From Sphingobium baderi (lineage in GTDB: Bacteria; Pseudomonadota; Alphaproteobacteria; Sphingomonadales; Sphingomonadaceae), in NCBI RefSeq assembly GCF_001456115.1, contig NZ_CP013264.1:1286001-1350000 (forward strand): DNA of 64,000 bases. Reading direction: 5' to 3'. Within the stretch, counting starts at the first letter, position 1; every line of letters starts with the position of its first letter. The notes under the pieces were generated by a model, which was not told where the DNA came from, ran no database searches, and saw nothing but the letters and a program-made list of their open reading frames with translations. The position numbers were made by a program, and so were the translations under genes. Shown here one piece after another: positions 1-8,444 of the stretch.

Positions 1-556
1 TCAGTGCGCCGATGGAGCGCTCGATCGTCTGGGTGGCGGTCGTCGTTTCCTGCGCCAGCTTCTTGACCTCTGACGCGACTACGGCAAAGCCACGTCCCGC
101 ATCGCCTGCGCGTGCCGCCTCGATCGTGGCGTTGAGCGCCAGCAGGTTCGTCTGGCTCGCGATACCGCTGATGACGCCGGTCACATGGGCTACGGTCTTG
201 AGCGCTTCGCGAAAGCTGTCGAGTCGCTCGTGGATGCCGCTGACCTGTGTGATCAGTTCGCTGAAATTCTGGTTGGCCGTTGAAAGCTGCCGCCCCGAAT
301 CGTCGATGATAAGCCGGGCGGCGTCGGCTTTCGTTCGCGCTTCCTCCCCCGCGAGCGAGGCGCGGTCGCCATCCTGCGACAATTGGGCTGCCGCTTCGCC
401 GATGGTTTCGATGGTGCGTGCCTGTCGCGTCACCCGGTCCGCCAGTTCGCTGATGTCAGCCTGAAGATCGAGCGTGCGGATGCCAAGATCGCCCGACAGG
501 CGAGCGACTTTCTCGACGGCATGGGCGATGTTTTCAAAGGGCACTATTCTTTCCAC
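1..556 (-). CDS. Methyl-accepting chemotaxis-type signalling protein (partial, C-terminus beyond the window)
   Basis: The reverse strand reads, from GTG at 556, [17 protein letters not shown] and on to the left edge. It contains the MCP hairpin-tip signature ([20 protein letters not shown] followed by [12 protein letters not shown]), which binds CheA/CheW. About 185 residues are visible; the N-terminal part is predicted helical coiled coil with no transmembrane segment or periplasmic domain, so this is a short cytoplasmic receptor or a methyl-accepting-domain protein. The gene runs off the left edge. A second in-frame GTG at 544 is an alternative start; neither has a strong ribosome site. It lies about 30 kb from the flagellar genes in this window, so its signal and partner are unknown. 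Confidence 0.85.
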   Translation of the reverse strand, partial: MERIVPFENIAHAVEKVARLSGDLGIRTLDLQADISELADRVTRQARTIETIGEAAAQLSQDGDRASLAGEEARTKADAARLIIDDSGRQLSTANQNFSELITQVSGIHERLDSFREALKTVAHVTGVISGIASQTNLLALNATIEAARAGDAGRGFAVVASEVKKLAQETTTATQTIERSIGAL

Positions 557-611
557 GCCGTGTGGCTAGAACAGGATGGTAAATGAAAGGTTAGGTGCGC
601 GACCAATGGAG

Positions 612-1529
612 TCAGAGAGCGCCGGCCAACGCCAGGATGACGCCCAGCGCCACTAGCATGAGGCCCACCGCCTCGCTGCGTTTCATGCGTTCGCCAAGGT
701 AGAAATGCCCGAAGGCGAGCGTGAAGGCGACTTCGACCTGCCCGACGATGCGGACCAGCGCCACCGGTGCGGTGGCGAAGCCGGTGAACCAGCAGGCCGA
801 TCCGGCCGCAGACAGAAATCCGACCTGTCCCGAGACCCGCCAACTCGCCAGCACCCGCCGCATTTCGCCCGATTCACGCAGCAGCAGATAACCGCCCTGC
901 ATCACCGTCTGAAGCGCCACCGTCACCGCTAGAACGATGAGCGCGGCATGGATTGGGTCGCTGCCGCCCACTTCCTGCGCGGCGCGGCGGATGCCGATGG
1001 CGGTCAGGGCGAAGAAAAAGCCGGATGCTATGCCATAGAGCGCGGCGGGCTGGCCCAGGGCCTTCAGGAAATCCAGCGGACCCATGCGGCGTCCGCCCGT
1101 GGATAACAACATGATGCCTCCGACGCCGCAACCGATGCCGCAGAGGCTGGGCGCGCTCAGCCTTTCGCCCATCAACAGGAAGGAGAGGATGGCGCTCTGC
1201 ACCGCCTCCGTTTTCGAATAGGCAGTGCCGACCACGAAATTGCGGTGATGAAAGGCCATCAGCAACAGGTTGGTGGCGATGATCTGTGCCAACCCGCCCG
1301 CAAGGCAGAAAAGCAGGAATAGCCCGCCGACAGAAGGAAATGGCGCTGGAAAAGTCAGCCGGTAGGCCGCCAGCATCAACAGTGCGAAGGGAAGGCCGTA
1401 AAGATAGCGGACCAGCCCCGCACCGTTGATCGACAGGCTTTTGCCGACTCGGCGTTGTACAGCGGTCCGCCATGCCTGCATTCCGCCTGCCATCAACGTG
1501 GCGGGCAACCAGATGGGAGAAGAAATCAT
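612..1529 (-). CDS. EamA/DMT-family transporter
   Basis: This 305-residue, very hydrophobic protein has about ten predicted membrane segments in two repeated halves (roughly residues 5-145 and 160-305), the layout of the drug/metabolite transporter superfamily (EamA). It should sit in the inner membrane and move a small metabolite, but the substrate cannot be told from sequence. The second half carries the typical EamA end, in which a GQVEVAFTLAFGHFYLGER-like helix pair precedes a final GLMLVALGVILALAG segment. The start ATG at 1529 (MISSPIWLPATL) is chosen because the first membrane segment follows directly. It stands alone between the chemoreceptor fragment and a small conserved gene, all on the same strand. 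Confidence 0.85.
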   Translation of the reverse strand: MISSPIWLPATLMAGGMQAWRTAVQRRVGKSLSINGAGLVRYLYGLPFALLMLAAYRLTFPAPFPSVGGLFLLFCLAGGLAQIIATNLLLMAFHHRNFVVGTAYSKTEAVQSAILSFLLMGERLSAPSLCGIGCGVGGIMLLSTGGRRMGPLDFLKALGQPAALYGIASGFFFALTAIGIRRAAQEVGGSDPIHAALIVLAVTVALQTVMQGGYLLLRESGEMRRVLASWRVSGQVGFLSAAGSACWFTGFATAPVALVRIVGQVEVAFTLAFGHFYLGERMKRSEAVGLMLVALGVILALAGAL

Positions 1530-1603
1530 GCCCGGCCTATAGCCGAAAAGCGCGGGGCGTCACCTTTAGCTTGCCCTGCTTTGCACGCCGTCTGGGGAAG
1601 CGT

Positions 1604-1876
1604 TCAGCTTGGCTTGACGCCGTTCGCCGAGGCTCCGCCATGATGCCAGCCGATGGGAGGCGCGGGGGCATCCACCAGCGGAAGGCGACCCATGGTCCAG
1701 TTCGTCTGGAGCCGCACCAGCGGATTGGGCGCGCACCATATCTCGCCGCTGTCGTTGAGACCCGTAACCCAGATCAGATTATGTTCTGGTCCATAGTCGA
1801 TGACCGCGAAGGCATAACCTTTTCCCTTGTCTTGGATATCGATGGGAAGCGGTGGATTGAGCTGAATAAAGGACAT
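1604..1876 (-). CDS. Small conserved hypothetical protein
   Basis: The 90-residue product begins MSFIQLNPPLPIDIQ and is soluble, with no signal peptide or membrane segment. The family looks conserved in sphingomonads and other alphaproteobacteria (recalled, not searched), but no function is known to me. Residues 25-65 contain a YGPEHNLIWVTGLNDSGE stretch and an invariant-looking WCAPNPLVRLQTNWTMGR segment, with several aromatics suggesting a compact beta-rich domain. An upstream in-frame start at 1894 exists, but the ATG at 1876 has GGAG seven bases before it and is preferred. It is followed on the same strand by nothing closer than the EamA gene, about 75 bp away. Confidence 0.7.
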   Translation of the reverse strand: MSFIQLNPPLPIDIQDKGKGYAFAVIDYGPEHNLIWVTGLNDSGEIWCAPNPLVRLQTNWTMGRLPLVDAPAPPIGWHHGGASANGVKPS

Positions 1877-1983
1877 GAAGAAACTCCGGCGCAAGATGCC
1901 GGAAACAATGCGGCGGCGGCCACAGGGTTCCGCCCATTGCCGCCACCTTGATTTCGATCAGGAGGATTTGTCCTGCGGGAAGT

Positions 1984-3504
1984 TCACACGCCTTCGAGCA
2001 GACGTTCCTTGCGGATTTTCTCCTGCCACACCAGTGGGGCGAGGCGATGGACATTCTGCCCTTCGCTATCGACCGCGACGGTCACGGGCATGTCCTGCAC
2101 CTCGAATTCGTAGATCGCTTCCATGCCCAGATCCTCGAAGCCCACGACCTTCGCGCCCTTGATCGCGCGCGCGACAAGGTAAGCCGCGCCGCCGACCGCC
2201 ATCAGATAGGCGCTCTTGTGCTTCGCGATGCTTTCGGTCGCCGCCGGGCCGCGCTCCGCCTTGCCGACGCAGCCGAGCAGGCCCTGCTCCAGCATCATGT
2301 CCATGAAGCTGTCCATGCGGGTCGCGGTGGTGGGACCGGCGGGGCCGACCACTTCGTCGCGCACCGGGTCGACCGGGCCGACATAATAGATGACGCGGCC
2401 CTTGAAATCGACGGGCAGTTGTTCGCCCTTCGCCAGCATGTCCTTGATCCGCTTATGCGCGGCGTCGCGGCCGGTCAGCATCTTGCCGTTCAGCAGGAGG
2501 CGGTCGCCATGCTTCCAGCTTTGCACGGCTTCCGGCGTCAGCGTGTCGAGGTTGACGCGGATCGCTTCCTTGCTGGGCTTCCAGTCGACCTGCGGCCATT
2601 CGGAAATCTTGGGCGCCTCCAGATAGGCGGGGCCGGAGCCGTCCAGCGTGAAATGCGCGTGGCGGGTCGCGGCGCAGTTGGGGATCATTGCCACGGGCTT
2701 GCCCGCCGCATGGCAGGGATAGTCGTAGATCTTCACATCGAGGATGGTGGACAAGCCGCCCAGCCCTTGCGCGCCGATCCCGAGCGCGTTCACCTTGTCG
2801 AAAATCTCGATCCGCATCCGTTCGATGTCGTTCTGCGGGCCACGGGCTTTCAACTCGCCCATGTCGATTGGCTCCATCAGGCTTTCCTTGGCGAGCGCGA
2901 CGGCCTTTTCCGCCGTGCCGCCGATGCCGATGCCCAGCATCCCCGGCGGGCACCAGCCCGCGCCCATCTGCGGGATCATCTCCAGCACCCAGTCGACGAT
3001 ATTGTCGCTGGGGTTCATCATCTTGAACTTGGTCTTGTTCTCGCTGCCGCCGCCCTTGGCCGCGACATCCACCGTCACCTTGTTCCCCGGCACCATCTCG
3101 ACGTTGAGGACGCAGGGCGTGTTGTCCTTCGTGTTCTGGCGGCTGAACGCCGGATCGCGCAGGATCGAGGCGCGCAGGCGGTTTTCAGGGTTGAGATAAG
3201 CGCGGCGCACACCTTCATCGACGACCTCCTGCATGGAGCGGCTATTGTCGTCGAGGCGGCAGTCCATGCCCCATTTGACGAAGACGTTGACGATGCCGGT
3301 GTCCTGGCAGATCGGGCGGTGCCCTTCGGCGCACATGCGGCTGTTGGTCAGGATCTGGGCGATGGCGTCCTTGGCCGCCGGATTGGCTTCGGCGTCATAG
3401 GCTTTGCCCAGCGCGCGGATGTAATCCATCGGATGATAATAGCTGATGAACTGGAGCGCGTCCGCGACGCTCTCGATCAGATCGGCGGTCTTGATGACAG
3501 TCAT
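1984..3504 (-). CDS. fumA: Fumarate hydratase, class I (iron-sulfur)
   Basis: The product interconverts fumarate and L-malate in the TCA cycle in the cytoplasm. The 506 residues from MTVIKTADLIESV match the full-length class I enzyme, with an N-terminal alpha domain fused to the C-terminal beta domain. Visible class I features are MCAEGHRPICQDTG (about residue 72, a candidate cluster cysteine region), GLGGLSTILDVKIYDYPCHAAG-type residues in the middle, and VGPAGPTTATRMDSF in the C-terminal domain. This class carries an oxygen-sensitive [4Fe-4S] cluster. An in-frame start at 3549 would add 15 residues with no family support; the ATG at 3504 has AAGGGA upstream. It is monocistronic by spacing. 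Confidence 0.93.
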   Translation of the reverse strand: MTVIKTADLIESVADALQFISYYHPMDYIRALGKAYDAEANPAAKDAIAQILTNSRMCAEGHRPICQDTGIVNVFVKWGMDCRLDDNSRSMQEVVDEGVRRAYLNPENRLRASILRDPAFSRQNTKDNTPCVLNVEMVPGNKVTVDVAAKGGGSENKTKFKMMNPSDNIVDWVLEMIPQMGAGWCPPGMLGIGIGGTAEKAVALAKESLMEPIDMGELKARGPQNDIERMRIEIFDKVNALGIGAQGLGGLSTILDVKIYDYPCHAAGKPVAMIPNCAATRHAHFTLDGSGPAYLEAPKISEWPQVDWKPSKEAIRVNLDTLTPEAVQSWKHGDRLLLNGKMLTGRDAAHKRIKDMLAKGEQLPVDFKGRVIYYVGPVDPVRDEVVGPAGPTTATRMDSFMDMMLEQGLLGCVGKAERGPAATESIAKHKSAYLMAVGGAAYLVARAIKGAKVVGFEDLGMEAIYEFEVQDMPVTVAVDSEGQNVHRLAPLVWQEKIRKERLLEGV

Positions 3505-3597
3505 TACCCATGTCCCTTCTGACGCCCCGCCTTTGCACGGCGGATGCATTCGCAGGGCGGCTATAGGACTTTGGCGTGCTGAGTCCAGATAGAGCGG

Positions 3598-4245
3598 CTA
3601 TCCGTTGGCGTAGGGGAACATCGCCCAATAAGGCTCCTTCTCCGCCAGCACGCGGGCAAAGCTTTCCCGCGCCTCCAGTCGGTCGAGATAGGCAGCGAGG
3701 ATAGGGAAGTTTCGCCGCATCGGCTCCACCCTGTCCGCATAAAAGAGGGCGGGGGCGGCCGCGCAATCCGCGAGGGTGAAATCATCGCCCGCCGCCCATG
3801 ACTGGCCCGTCATCCGTTCCTCCAGCAGCGCATAGGCCTTGAGCAGCATCTGGCGGGACTGGGCGACGCCCCGCGGGTCGCGCGCGTCTTCCGGGCGGAG
3901 GCGGTCGGCGACGATGGCCTGCATCGGCCCCATTACATAATTGTCGAACAGCCGATCCATCAGCCTGACCTCCAGCGCTGCGTTGGCATCTCCCGGAATC
4001 GCGCGGAAGGGACCGGGCGCATGGTGGTCCAGATATTCAATGATGATGCTGGCTTCGGCCACGGTACGGCCCCGCGCCTTGTCATGCAGCACCGGAAAGC
4101 GGCCGATCGGCCAGAGCGCCATCCACTCTTCCGCAGCCGCTTCGGATTCGCCCAGCAGGCGCGGCGTGAAGGGGGTCGCATTCTCGTAAAGCGGGATCAG
4201 CACCTTCCAGCAATAGGAGGACAAGGGGTGGTAATAGAGAATCAT
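3598..4245 (-). CDS. Glutathione S-transferase family protein
   Basis: The 215-residue protein starts MILYYHPLSSYCWKVLI. Residues 1-80 form a thioredoxin-like glutathione-binding domain, with RFPVLHD as the cis-proline segment and EASIIIEYLD as the gamma-glutamyl site. Residues 95-215 form the all-helical substrate domain, including GDDFTLADCAAAPALFYA, the usual N-capping box. It probably conjugates or reduces small electrophiles in the cytosol; substrate unknown. The longer reading frame to 4365 lacks family support, and the ATG at 4245 has AAAGG upstream. It diverges from nrdA over a 500 bp intergenic region. Confidence 0.88.
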   Translation of the reverse strand: MILYYHPLSSYCWKVLIPLYENATPFTPRLLGESEAAAEEWMALWPIGRFPVLHDKARGRTVAEASIIIEYLDHHAPGPFRAIPGDANAALEVRLMDRLFDNYVMGPMQAIVADRLRPEDARDPRGVAQSRQMLLKAYALLEERMTGQSWAAGDDFTLADCAAAPALFYADRVEPMRRNFPILAAYLDRLEARESFARVLAEKEPYWAMFPYANG

Positions 4246-4459
4246 GGGACAGCCTTTCCAACCTTGGCGACCTCTCCAGCGGTCTCTTATTATCACAATC
4301 TGGCGCTTGGCCGATCCAAGCCGTTGAGAGGGACGATTTTCCTGACACGCACATTTTCGTGGCAAGCCAAATTTATTTTTGCAGATGCATGAACCCTCTT
4401 GCCTTTTTTGGACCCGAGGGAAGTCCGTGCGTCGCGCCGATGAAGCGCCTCGAATGTAC

Positions 4460-4493
4460 GGTGAGCCGACTCAAGGCAGCGGTGAACCGAGTC
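4460..4493. promoter_or_regulatory. Tandem GANTC-containing repeats upstream of nrdA
   Basis: GGTGAGCCGACTC (4460-4472) and GGTGAACCGAGTC (4481-4493) are 11/13 identical direct repeats spaced exactly 21 bp, two helical turns. Each ends in a GANTC pentamer, the target of the CcrM methylase of alphaproteobacteria, which together with GcrA times cell-cycle genes. Ribonucleotide reductase is a sensible cell-cycle target. The repeat is seen directly; the CcrM/GcrA role is inference. Confidence 0.45.
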
Positions 4494-4535
4494 TTCAACC
4501 TGTCATTTACCCTCTTGCGCGTGGCGGAGGGTGTG

Positions 4536-4583
4536 GCACTATCCCTTGTATCGGGATAACTGGGGGCACCCAATAGATTGTGA
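4536..4583 (+). promoter_or_regulatory. Pair of NrdR boxes upstream of nrdA
   Basis: Two 16-bp sites match the NrdR consensus core CWA-N4-TWG: 4536-4551 has CTATCCCTTG and 4568-4583 has CAATAGATTG. Their starts are 32 bp apart, the three-turn spacing typical of tandem NrdR boxes. NrdR is the ATP/dATP-sensing repressor of ribonucleotide reductase genes. The second box is a good palindrome (CAAT-AG-ATTG); the first is more degenerate in its centre. They lie 164-211 bp before the nrdA start, so a long leader is expected. Confidence 0.7.
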
Positions 4584-4746
4584 TTGCTTCGCTGGACGGG
4601 TTTCCAGCGCGGGGGCGTTTTTGCCCTTGCGATCCGGTCGATTGGGCCCATTTCCGTCCCGGCGCGGTTTGGATCATGCTATGCTCCCCGGTCTGCCGGG
4701 TTTAGCTTGACCGAATCGAACGGAACAGGAGCATTCGGGGGCTCGC

Positions 4747-6681
4747 ATGGATTTTCGAGATAGCGCACAAGGTATTGGCGACGTGGCAACCGTGATGGAA
4801 GATTTGGTGGAAACGCAAGCGATGGAGCAGGCGCCCAAGCCCGTTCCGGCGAAGGAGGCGATTTCATCGTCCAAGATATTGGACCGGCGCTTCGATGTTG
4901 TGACCGATCCGTCGCGAGACGCGCTGCTGACCGAATTCGGCAAGGATACGCTCAAGGACCGCTATCTGCTGCCCGACGAAAGCTATCAGGATCTCTTCGC
5001 CCGTGTCGCGGCCGCCTATGCCGACGACCAGGACCATGCCCAACGCGTCTATGACTATATCTCGCGCCTGTGGTTCATGCCCGCGACGCCCGTGCTGTCG
5101 AACGGTGGCACCGGACGCGGCCTGCCCATCAGTTGCTACCTCAATTCAGTGGACGACAGCCTGGAAGGCATCGTCAACACCTGGAACGAGAATGTCTGGC
5201 TGGCCTCGCGGGGCGGCGGCATCGGCACCTATTGGGGCAGCGTGCGCGGCATCGGCGAGCCGGTCGGCCTTAACGGCAAGACCAGCGGTATCATCCCCTT
5301 CGTCCGGGTGATGGACAGCTTGACGCTCGCCATTTCGCAGGGTTCGCTGCGCCGTGGGTCCGCAGCCTGCTATCTCGACGTTTCCCATCCTGAGATCGAG
5401 GAGTTCCTCGAAATCCGCAAGCCCAGCGGCGACTTCAACCGCAAGGCGCTCAACCTCCATCATGGCGTGCTGCTGACCGACGAGTTCATGGAAGCGGTGC
5501 GCGACGGCGCGGAGTTCAATCTCAAATCGCCCAAAGACGGTTCGGTCCGGGGCAAGGTGGACGCCCGCGCCCTGTTTCAGAAGCTGGTCGAAACCCGCCT
5601 TGCGACCGGCGAACCCTATATCGTCTTTTCCGACACGGTGAACGGGACGATGCCCAAGCATCATCGCGATCTGGGCCTCAAGGTCTCCACCTCCAACCTG
5701 TGTTCGGAAATCACCTTGCCGACGGGTCGCGACCATCTCGGCAATGACCGCACGGCGGTCTGCTGTCTTTCTTCCCTCAATCTCGAAACATGGGATGAGT
5801 GGAAGGAAGACAGGCAATTTATCGAGGATGTCATGCGCTTCCTCGACAATGTGCTGCAGGACTATATCGACCGTGCGCCGGACGAGATGGCCCGCGCCAA
5901 ATATAGTGCGTCGCGCGAACGTTCGGTGGGGCTGGGCGTCATGGGCTTCCACAGCTTCCTGCAGGCCCGCAATCTGCCCTTCGAAGGCGCGATGGCGAAA
6001 TCATGGAACCTTCGCATCTTCAAGCATATCAACGAGAAGGTGAACGAAGCCTCGATGCAACTCGCGGTCGAGCGCGGTCCGTGCCCGGATGCCGCCGACA
6101 TGGGCGTGATGGAGCGCTTCTCCTGCAAGATGGCGATCGCGCCCACCGCGTCGATCAGCATCATCTGCGGCGGCACGTCGGCCTGCATCGAGCCGATCCC
6201 AGCGAACATCTACACCCACAAAACGCTGTCCGGCAGCTTCGTGGTCAAGAACCCGTATCTGGAAAAGATATTGCAGGAGAAATCGAAGGACAGCACGAAT
6301 GTCTGGAATACGATCCTCGAACGCGGCGGATCGGTCCAGCATCTCGACTTCCTCTCCCAGGAGGAAAAGGACACGTTCAAGACCAGCTTCGAGATCGACC
6401 AGCGCTGGCTGCTCGAACTCGCCGCCGACCGCACACCCTATATCGATCAGGCGCAGTCGCTGAACCTGTTCATCCCGGCCGACGTGGAAAAGTGGGATCT
6501 GCTGATGCTCCATTTCCGCGCGTGGGAACTGGGCATCAAGTCGCTTTATTATCTCCGTTCCAAATCCGTGCAGCGCGCCGGTTTCGCGGGTGGGGTGGAA
6601 GCGGACAACACCATCGACGCGCCGAAATTCGAACTGGCCGGCGGGAGCACTGACTATGACGAGTGCCTTGCCTGCCAGTAA
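4747..6681 (+). CDS. nrdA: Ribonucleoside-diphosphate reductase, class I alpha subunit
   Basis: NrdA reduces ribonucleoside diphosphates to deoxyribonucleotides using the radical held by NrdB. All key residues are visible: PISCYLNS (redox cysteine), NLCSEI (Asn, thiyl-radical Cys and Glu of the active site), AVCCLSSLNL (second redox cysteine), SLYYLRS (radical-transfer tyrosines) and C-terminal ECLACQ (Cys-x-x-Cys taking electrons from thioredoxin/glutaredoxin). At 644 residues it is about 100 shorter than the E. coli enzyme, and the N-terminal ATP-cone that senses ATP/dATP is absent, so overall activity control must differ. The start has GGGGG six bases upstream. NrdR boxes precede it. Confidence 0.95.
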   Translation: MDFRDSAQGIGDVATVMEDLVETQAMEQAPKPVPAKEAISSSKILDRRFDVVTDPSRDALLTEFGKDTLKDRYLLPDESYQDLFARVAAAYADDQDHAQRVYDYISRLWFMPATPVLSNGGTGRGLPISCYLNSVDDSLEGIVNTWNENVWLASRGGGIGTYWGSVRGIGEPVGLNGKTSGIIPFVRVMDSLTLAISQGSLRRGSAACYLDVSHPEIEEFLEIRKPSGDFNRKALNLHHGVLLTDEFMEAVRDGAEFNLKSPKDGSVRGKVDARALFQKLVETRLATGEPYIVFSDTVNGTMPKHHRDLGLKVSTSNLCSEITLPTGRDHLGNDRTAVCCLSSLNLETWDEWKEDRQFIEDVMRFLDNVLQDYIDRAPDEMARAKYSASRERSVGLGVMGFHSFLQARNLPFEGAMAKSWNLRIFKHINEKVNEASMQLAVERGPCPDAADMGVMERFSCKMAIAPTASISIICGGTSACIEPIPANIYTHKTLSGSFVVKNPYLEKILQEKSKDSTNVWNTILERGGSVQHLDFLSQEEKDTFKTSFEIDQRWLLELAADRTPYIDQAQSLNLFIPADVEKWDLLMLHFRAWELGIKSLYYLRSKSVQRAGFAGGVEADNTIDAPKFELAGGSTDYDECLACQ

Positions 6682-6695
6682 GACGCATCCCGCAG

Positions 6696-6717
6696 CCCTC
6701 TTCCCTTGGGAAGAGGG
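6696..6717. repeat. Perfect 10-bp hairpin after nrdA
   Basis: CCCTCTTCCC and GGGAAGAGGG form a perfect 10-bp stem with a two-base spacer, 15 bp past the nrdA stop. No U-run follows, so it may protect the nrdA mRNA 3' end or be a short palindromic repeat rather than a classical intrinsic terminator. Confidence 0.5.
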
Positions 6718-6751
6718 TGGGGAGAGGGAGTTGTCCCTTCATGGCAAGCGT

Positions 6752-7003
6752 CTATTCCGTCGTTTCGAACAGGTCCGCCGCATTGGCCGCCGTCGCGGAC
6801 AGGCGCACGGTGTCGCCTTCGACTTCGGCAATCAGCCCACCGTCGAAATAATGATGCTTCGCCCCTTTGCCGTCCGGCCCCTGCGGGCTATCGGCCTTGG
6901 TCAGCTTGATCCGGTTGCCGTCGACATGATCGACGGTGCCCAGATGCACGCCGTCCGCGCCGACGATATTCATATGTTCCTTTATTTGGGACAGATCGGC
7001 CAT
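6752..7003 (-). CDS. DUF2171 domain protein
   Basis: This 83-residue protein (MADLSQIKEHMNIVGADGVH) is a DUF2171 member: the GADGVHLGTVDHVDGNRIKL core and the C-terminal GLIAEVEGDTVRLSATA segment are typical and predict a small PRC-barrel-like beta fold. The biochemical role of the family is unknown; members are often stress-associated. It is transcribed against nrdA and nrdB and sits between them. The ATG at 7003 has AAGGAG seven bases upstream; the ATG at 7009 is too close to that site. It is divergent from nrdB across about 110 bp. Confidence 0.85.
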   Translation of the reverse strand: MADLSQIKEHMNIVGADGVHLGTVDHVDGNRIKLTKADSPQGPDGKGAKHHYFDGGLIAEVEGDTVRLSATAANAADLFETTE

Positions 7004-7113
7004 CGCCATTCTCCTTGGTTGGTCCGGTCCCAACGCATGAAACGCCATCCGGTCGCAGGCTCTGCCCGCCGCCCGTCCCACAGTTCGCTCTTTAAGGCCC
7101 AAGGATAACAGCC

Positions 7114-8169
7114 ATGCCTCTTCTTCAAGCCAGCAAGGTCTACAAGCCCTTCGAATATCCCTGGGCCTATGAGTTCTGGAAGCGCCAGCAGCAGCTGCAT
7201 TGGTTGCCGGAGGAAGTGCCGCTGGGTGAGGATTGCCGCGACTGGGCGCAGAAGCTTTCCGACCATGAACGCAACCTGCTGACGCAGATCTTCCGCTTTT
7301 TTACTCAGGCGGACGTGGAAGTGCAGGATTGCTACCACGAAAAATATGGCCGCGTGTTCAAGCCGACCGAAGTCAAGATGATGCTGACCGCGTTCAGTAA
7401 TATGGAGACGGTCCACATCGCCGCCTACAGCCATCTGCTTGACACCATCGGCATGCCCGAAAGCGAATATAGCGCCTTCATGCAATATAAGGAAATGAAG
7501 GACAAACACGATTATCTGCAGCAGTTTGGGGTCGACAGCGACGAGGATATTGCCCGCACACTGGCTATGTTCGGCGGCTTTACCGAAGGGTTGCAGCTTT
7601 TCGCGAGCTTCGCGATGCTGATGAACTTCCCGCGCTTCAACAAGATGAAGGGCATGGGACAGATCGTCACTTGGTCCGTCCGCGACGAGACGCTGCACTG
7701 CGAAGGCATCATCAAGCTGTTCCATACCTTCGTGAAGGAACGCGACTGCCTGACCCCCTCGGTTAAGGACGACATCGTCGATATGTGCCACAAGACGGTG
7801 CGGATCGAGGATGCGTTTATCGACCTGGTATTCGAAATGGGGCCGGTGCCGGGCATGACGCCCAAGGACATCAAGCGTTACGTCCGTTACATTGCCGACT
7901 GGCGGCTGGGGCAGTTGGGTTTGAAGCCCATCTATATGATCGACGAGCATCCGCTGCCGTGGCTGACCCCGCTGCTCAACGGCGTGGAGCACGCGAACTT
8001 CTTCGAAACCCGCGCGACCGAATATTCGAAGGGCGCGACCCGCGGCCAGTGGACCGAAGTATGGGACGCCTTCGACCGCCGCAAGAAGCTCAAGGGCAGC
8101 GACCCCGCCAACAGCGACGAGGCAAGCGACCCGGATATGTTCAAGGCGGCGGGCATCGCGGCGGAGTAA
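7114..8169 (+). CDS. nrdB: Ribonucleoside-diphosphate reductase, class I beta subunit
   Basis: NrdB houses the di-iron centre and tyrosyl radical that activates NrdA. In the 351 residues the ligands are visible: DVEVQDCY near residue 70 (Asp), ETVHIAAY near 102-109 (Glu, His and the radical Tyr in the E..H...Y spacing of class Ia), FTEGLQ (Glu) and DETLHCEG (Glu, His). There is no N-terminal ATP-cone, so neither subunit of this enzyme has one. The ATG has AAGGA nine bases upstream. A stem-loop with a U-run follows the stop. It is separated from nrdA by a reversed DUF2171 gene and so is not simply co-transcribed from the nrdA promoter. Confidence 0.95.
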   Translation: MPLLQASKVYKPFEYPWAYEFWKRQQQLHWLPEEVPLGEDCRDWAQKLSDHERNLLTQIFRFFTQADVEVQDCYHEKYGRVFKPTEVKMMLTAFSNMETVHIAAYSHLLDTIGMPESEYSAFMQYKEMKDKHDYLQQFGVDSDEDIARTLAMFGGFTEGLQLFASFAMLMNFPRFNKMKGMGQIVTWSVRDETLHCEGIIKLFHTFVKERDCLTPSVKDDIVDMCHKTVRIEDAFIDLVFEMGPVPGMTPKDIKRYVRYIADWRLGQLGLKPIYMIDEHPLPWLTPLLNGVEHANFFETRATEYSKGATRGQWTEVWDAFDRRKKLKGSDPANSDEASDPDMFKAAGIAAE

Positions 8170-8180
8170 AACGGCAAATG

Positions 8181-8219
8181 CAAGGGCGGTCCGATGGCAG
8201 AGCCACCCTTGGCTTTTTC
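8181..8219 (+). terminator. Intrinsic terminator after nrdB
   Basis: AAGGGCGGT (8182-8190) and AGCCACCCTT (8201-8210) pair with one mismatch, followed by TTTTT at 8214-8218, 12 bp after the nrdB stop. Confidence 0.65.
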
Positions 8220-8444
8220 GAGCATTGCACTTTCCCAGGTGGTGGCTGGTTTCCGCTAGGAACGGGCCTTCGCCTCAGGGTTATTCGCCGGATCTCGCGC
8301 GATTGATGCCGCCCGATGTCTGCACAGTGATTATCCGATTATCCTGATGCTTGGCTGAACGATCTGTTTTATTCCGTTCATGCAACATTTCCCCTGAGCG
8401 CGGGTTCTATGGCCAGAACCGAGTTGAGAAGGGAAGGATATCCC

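Noticed and set aside
1948..3522. 524-residue plus-strand frame opposite fumA
   Set aside because: Arg/Ala/His-rich shadow with no domain; fumA on the other strand is conserved along its whole length.
4246..4746. Riboswitch (for example cobalamin) upstream of nrdA
   Set aside because: No B12-box or other aptamer core was recognised; the conserved features fit NrdR boxes and this is a class I, not B12-dependent, enzyme.
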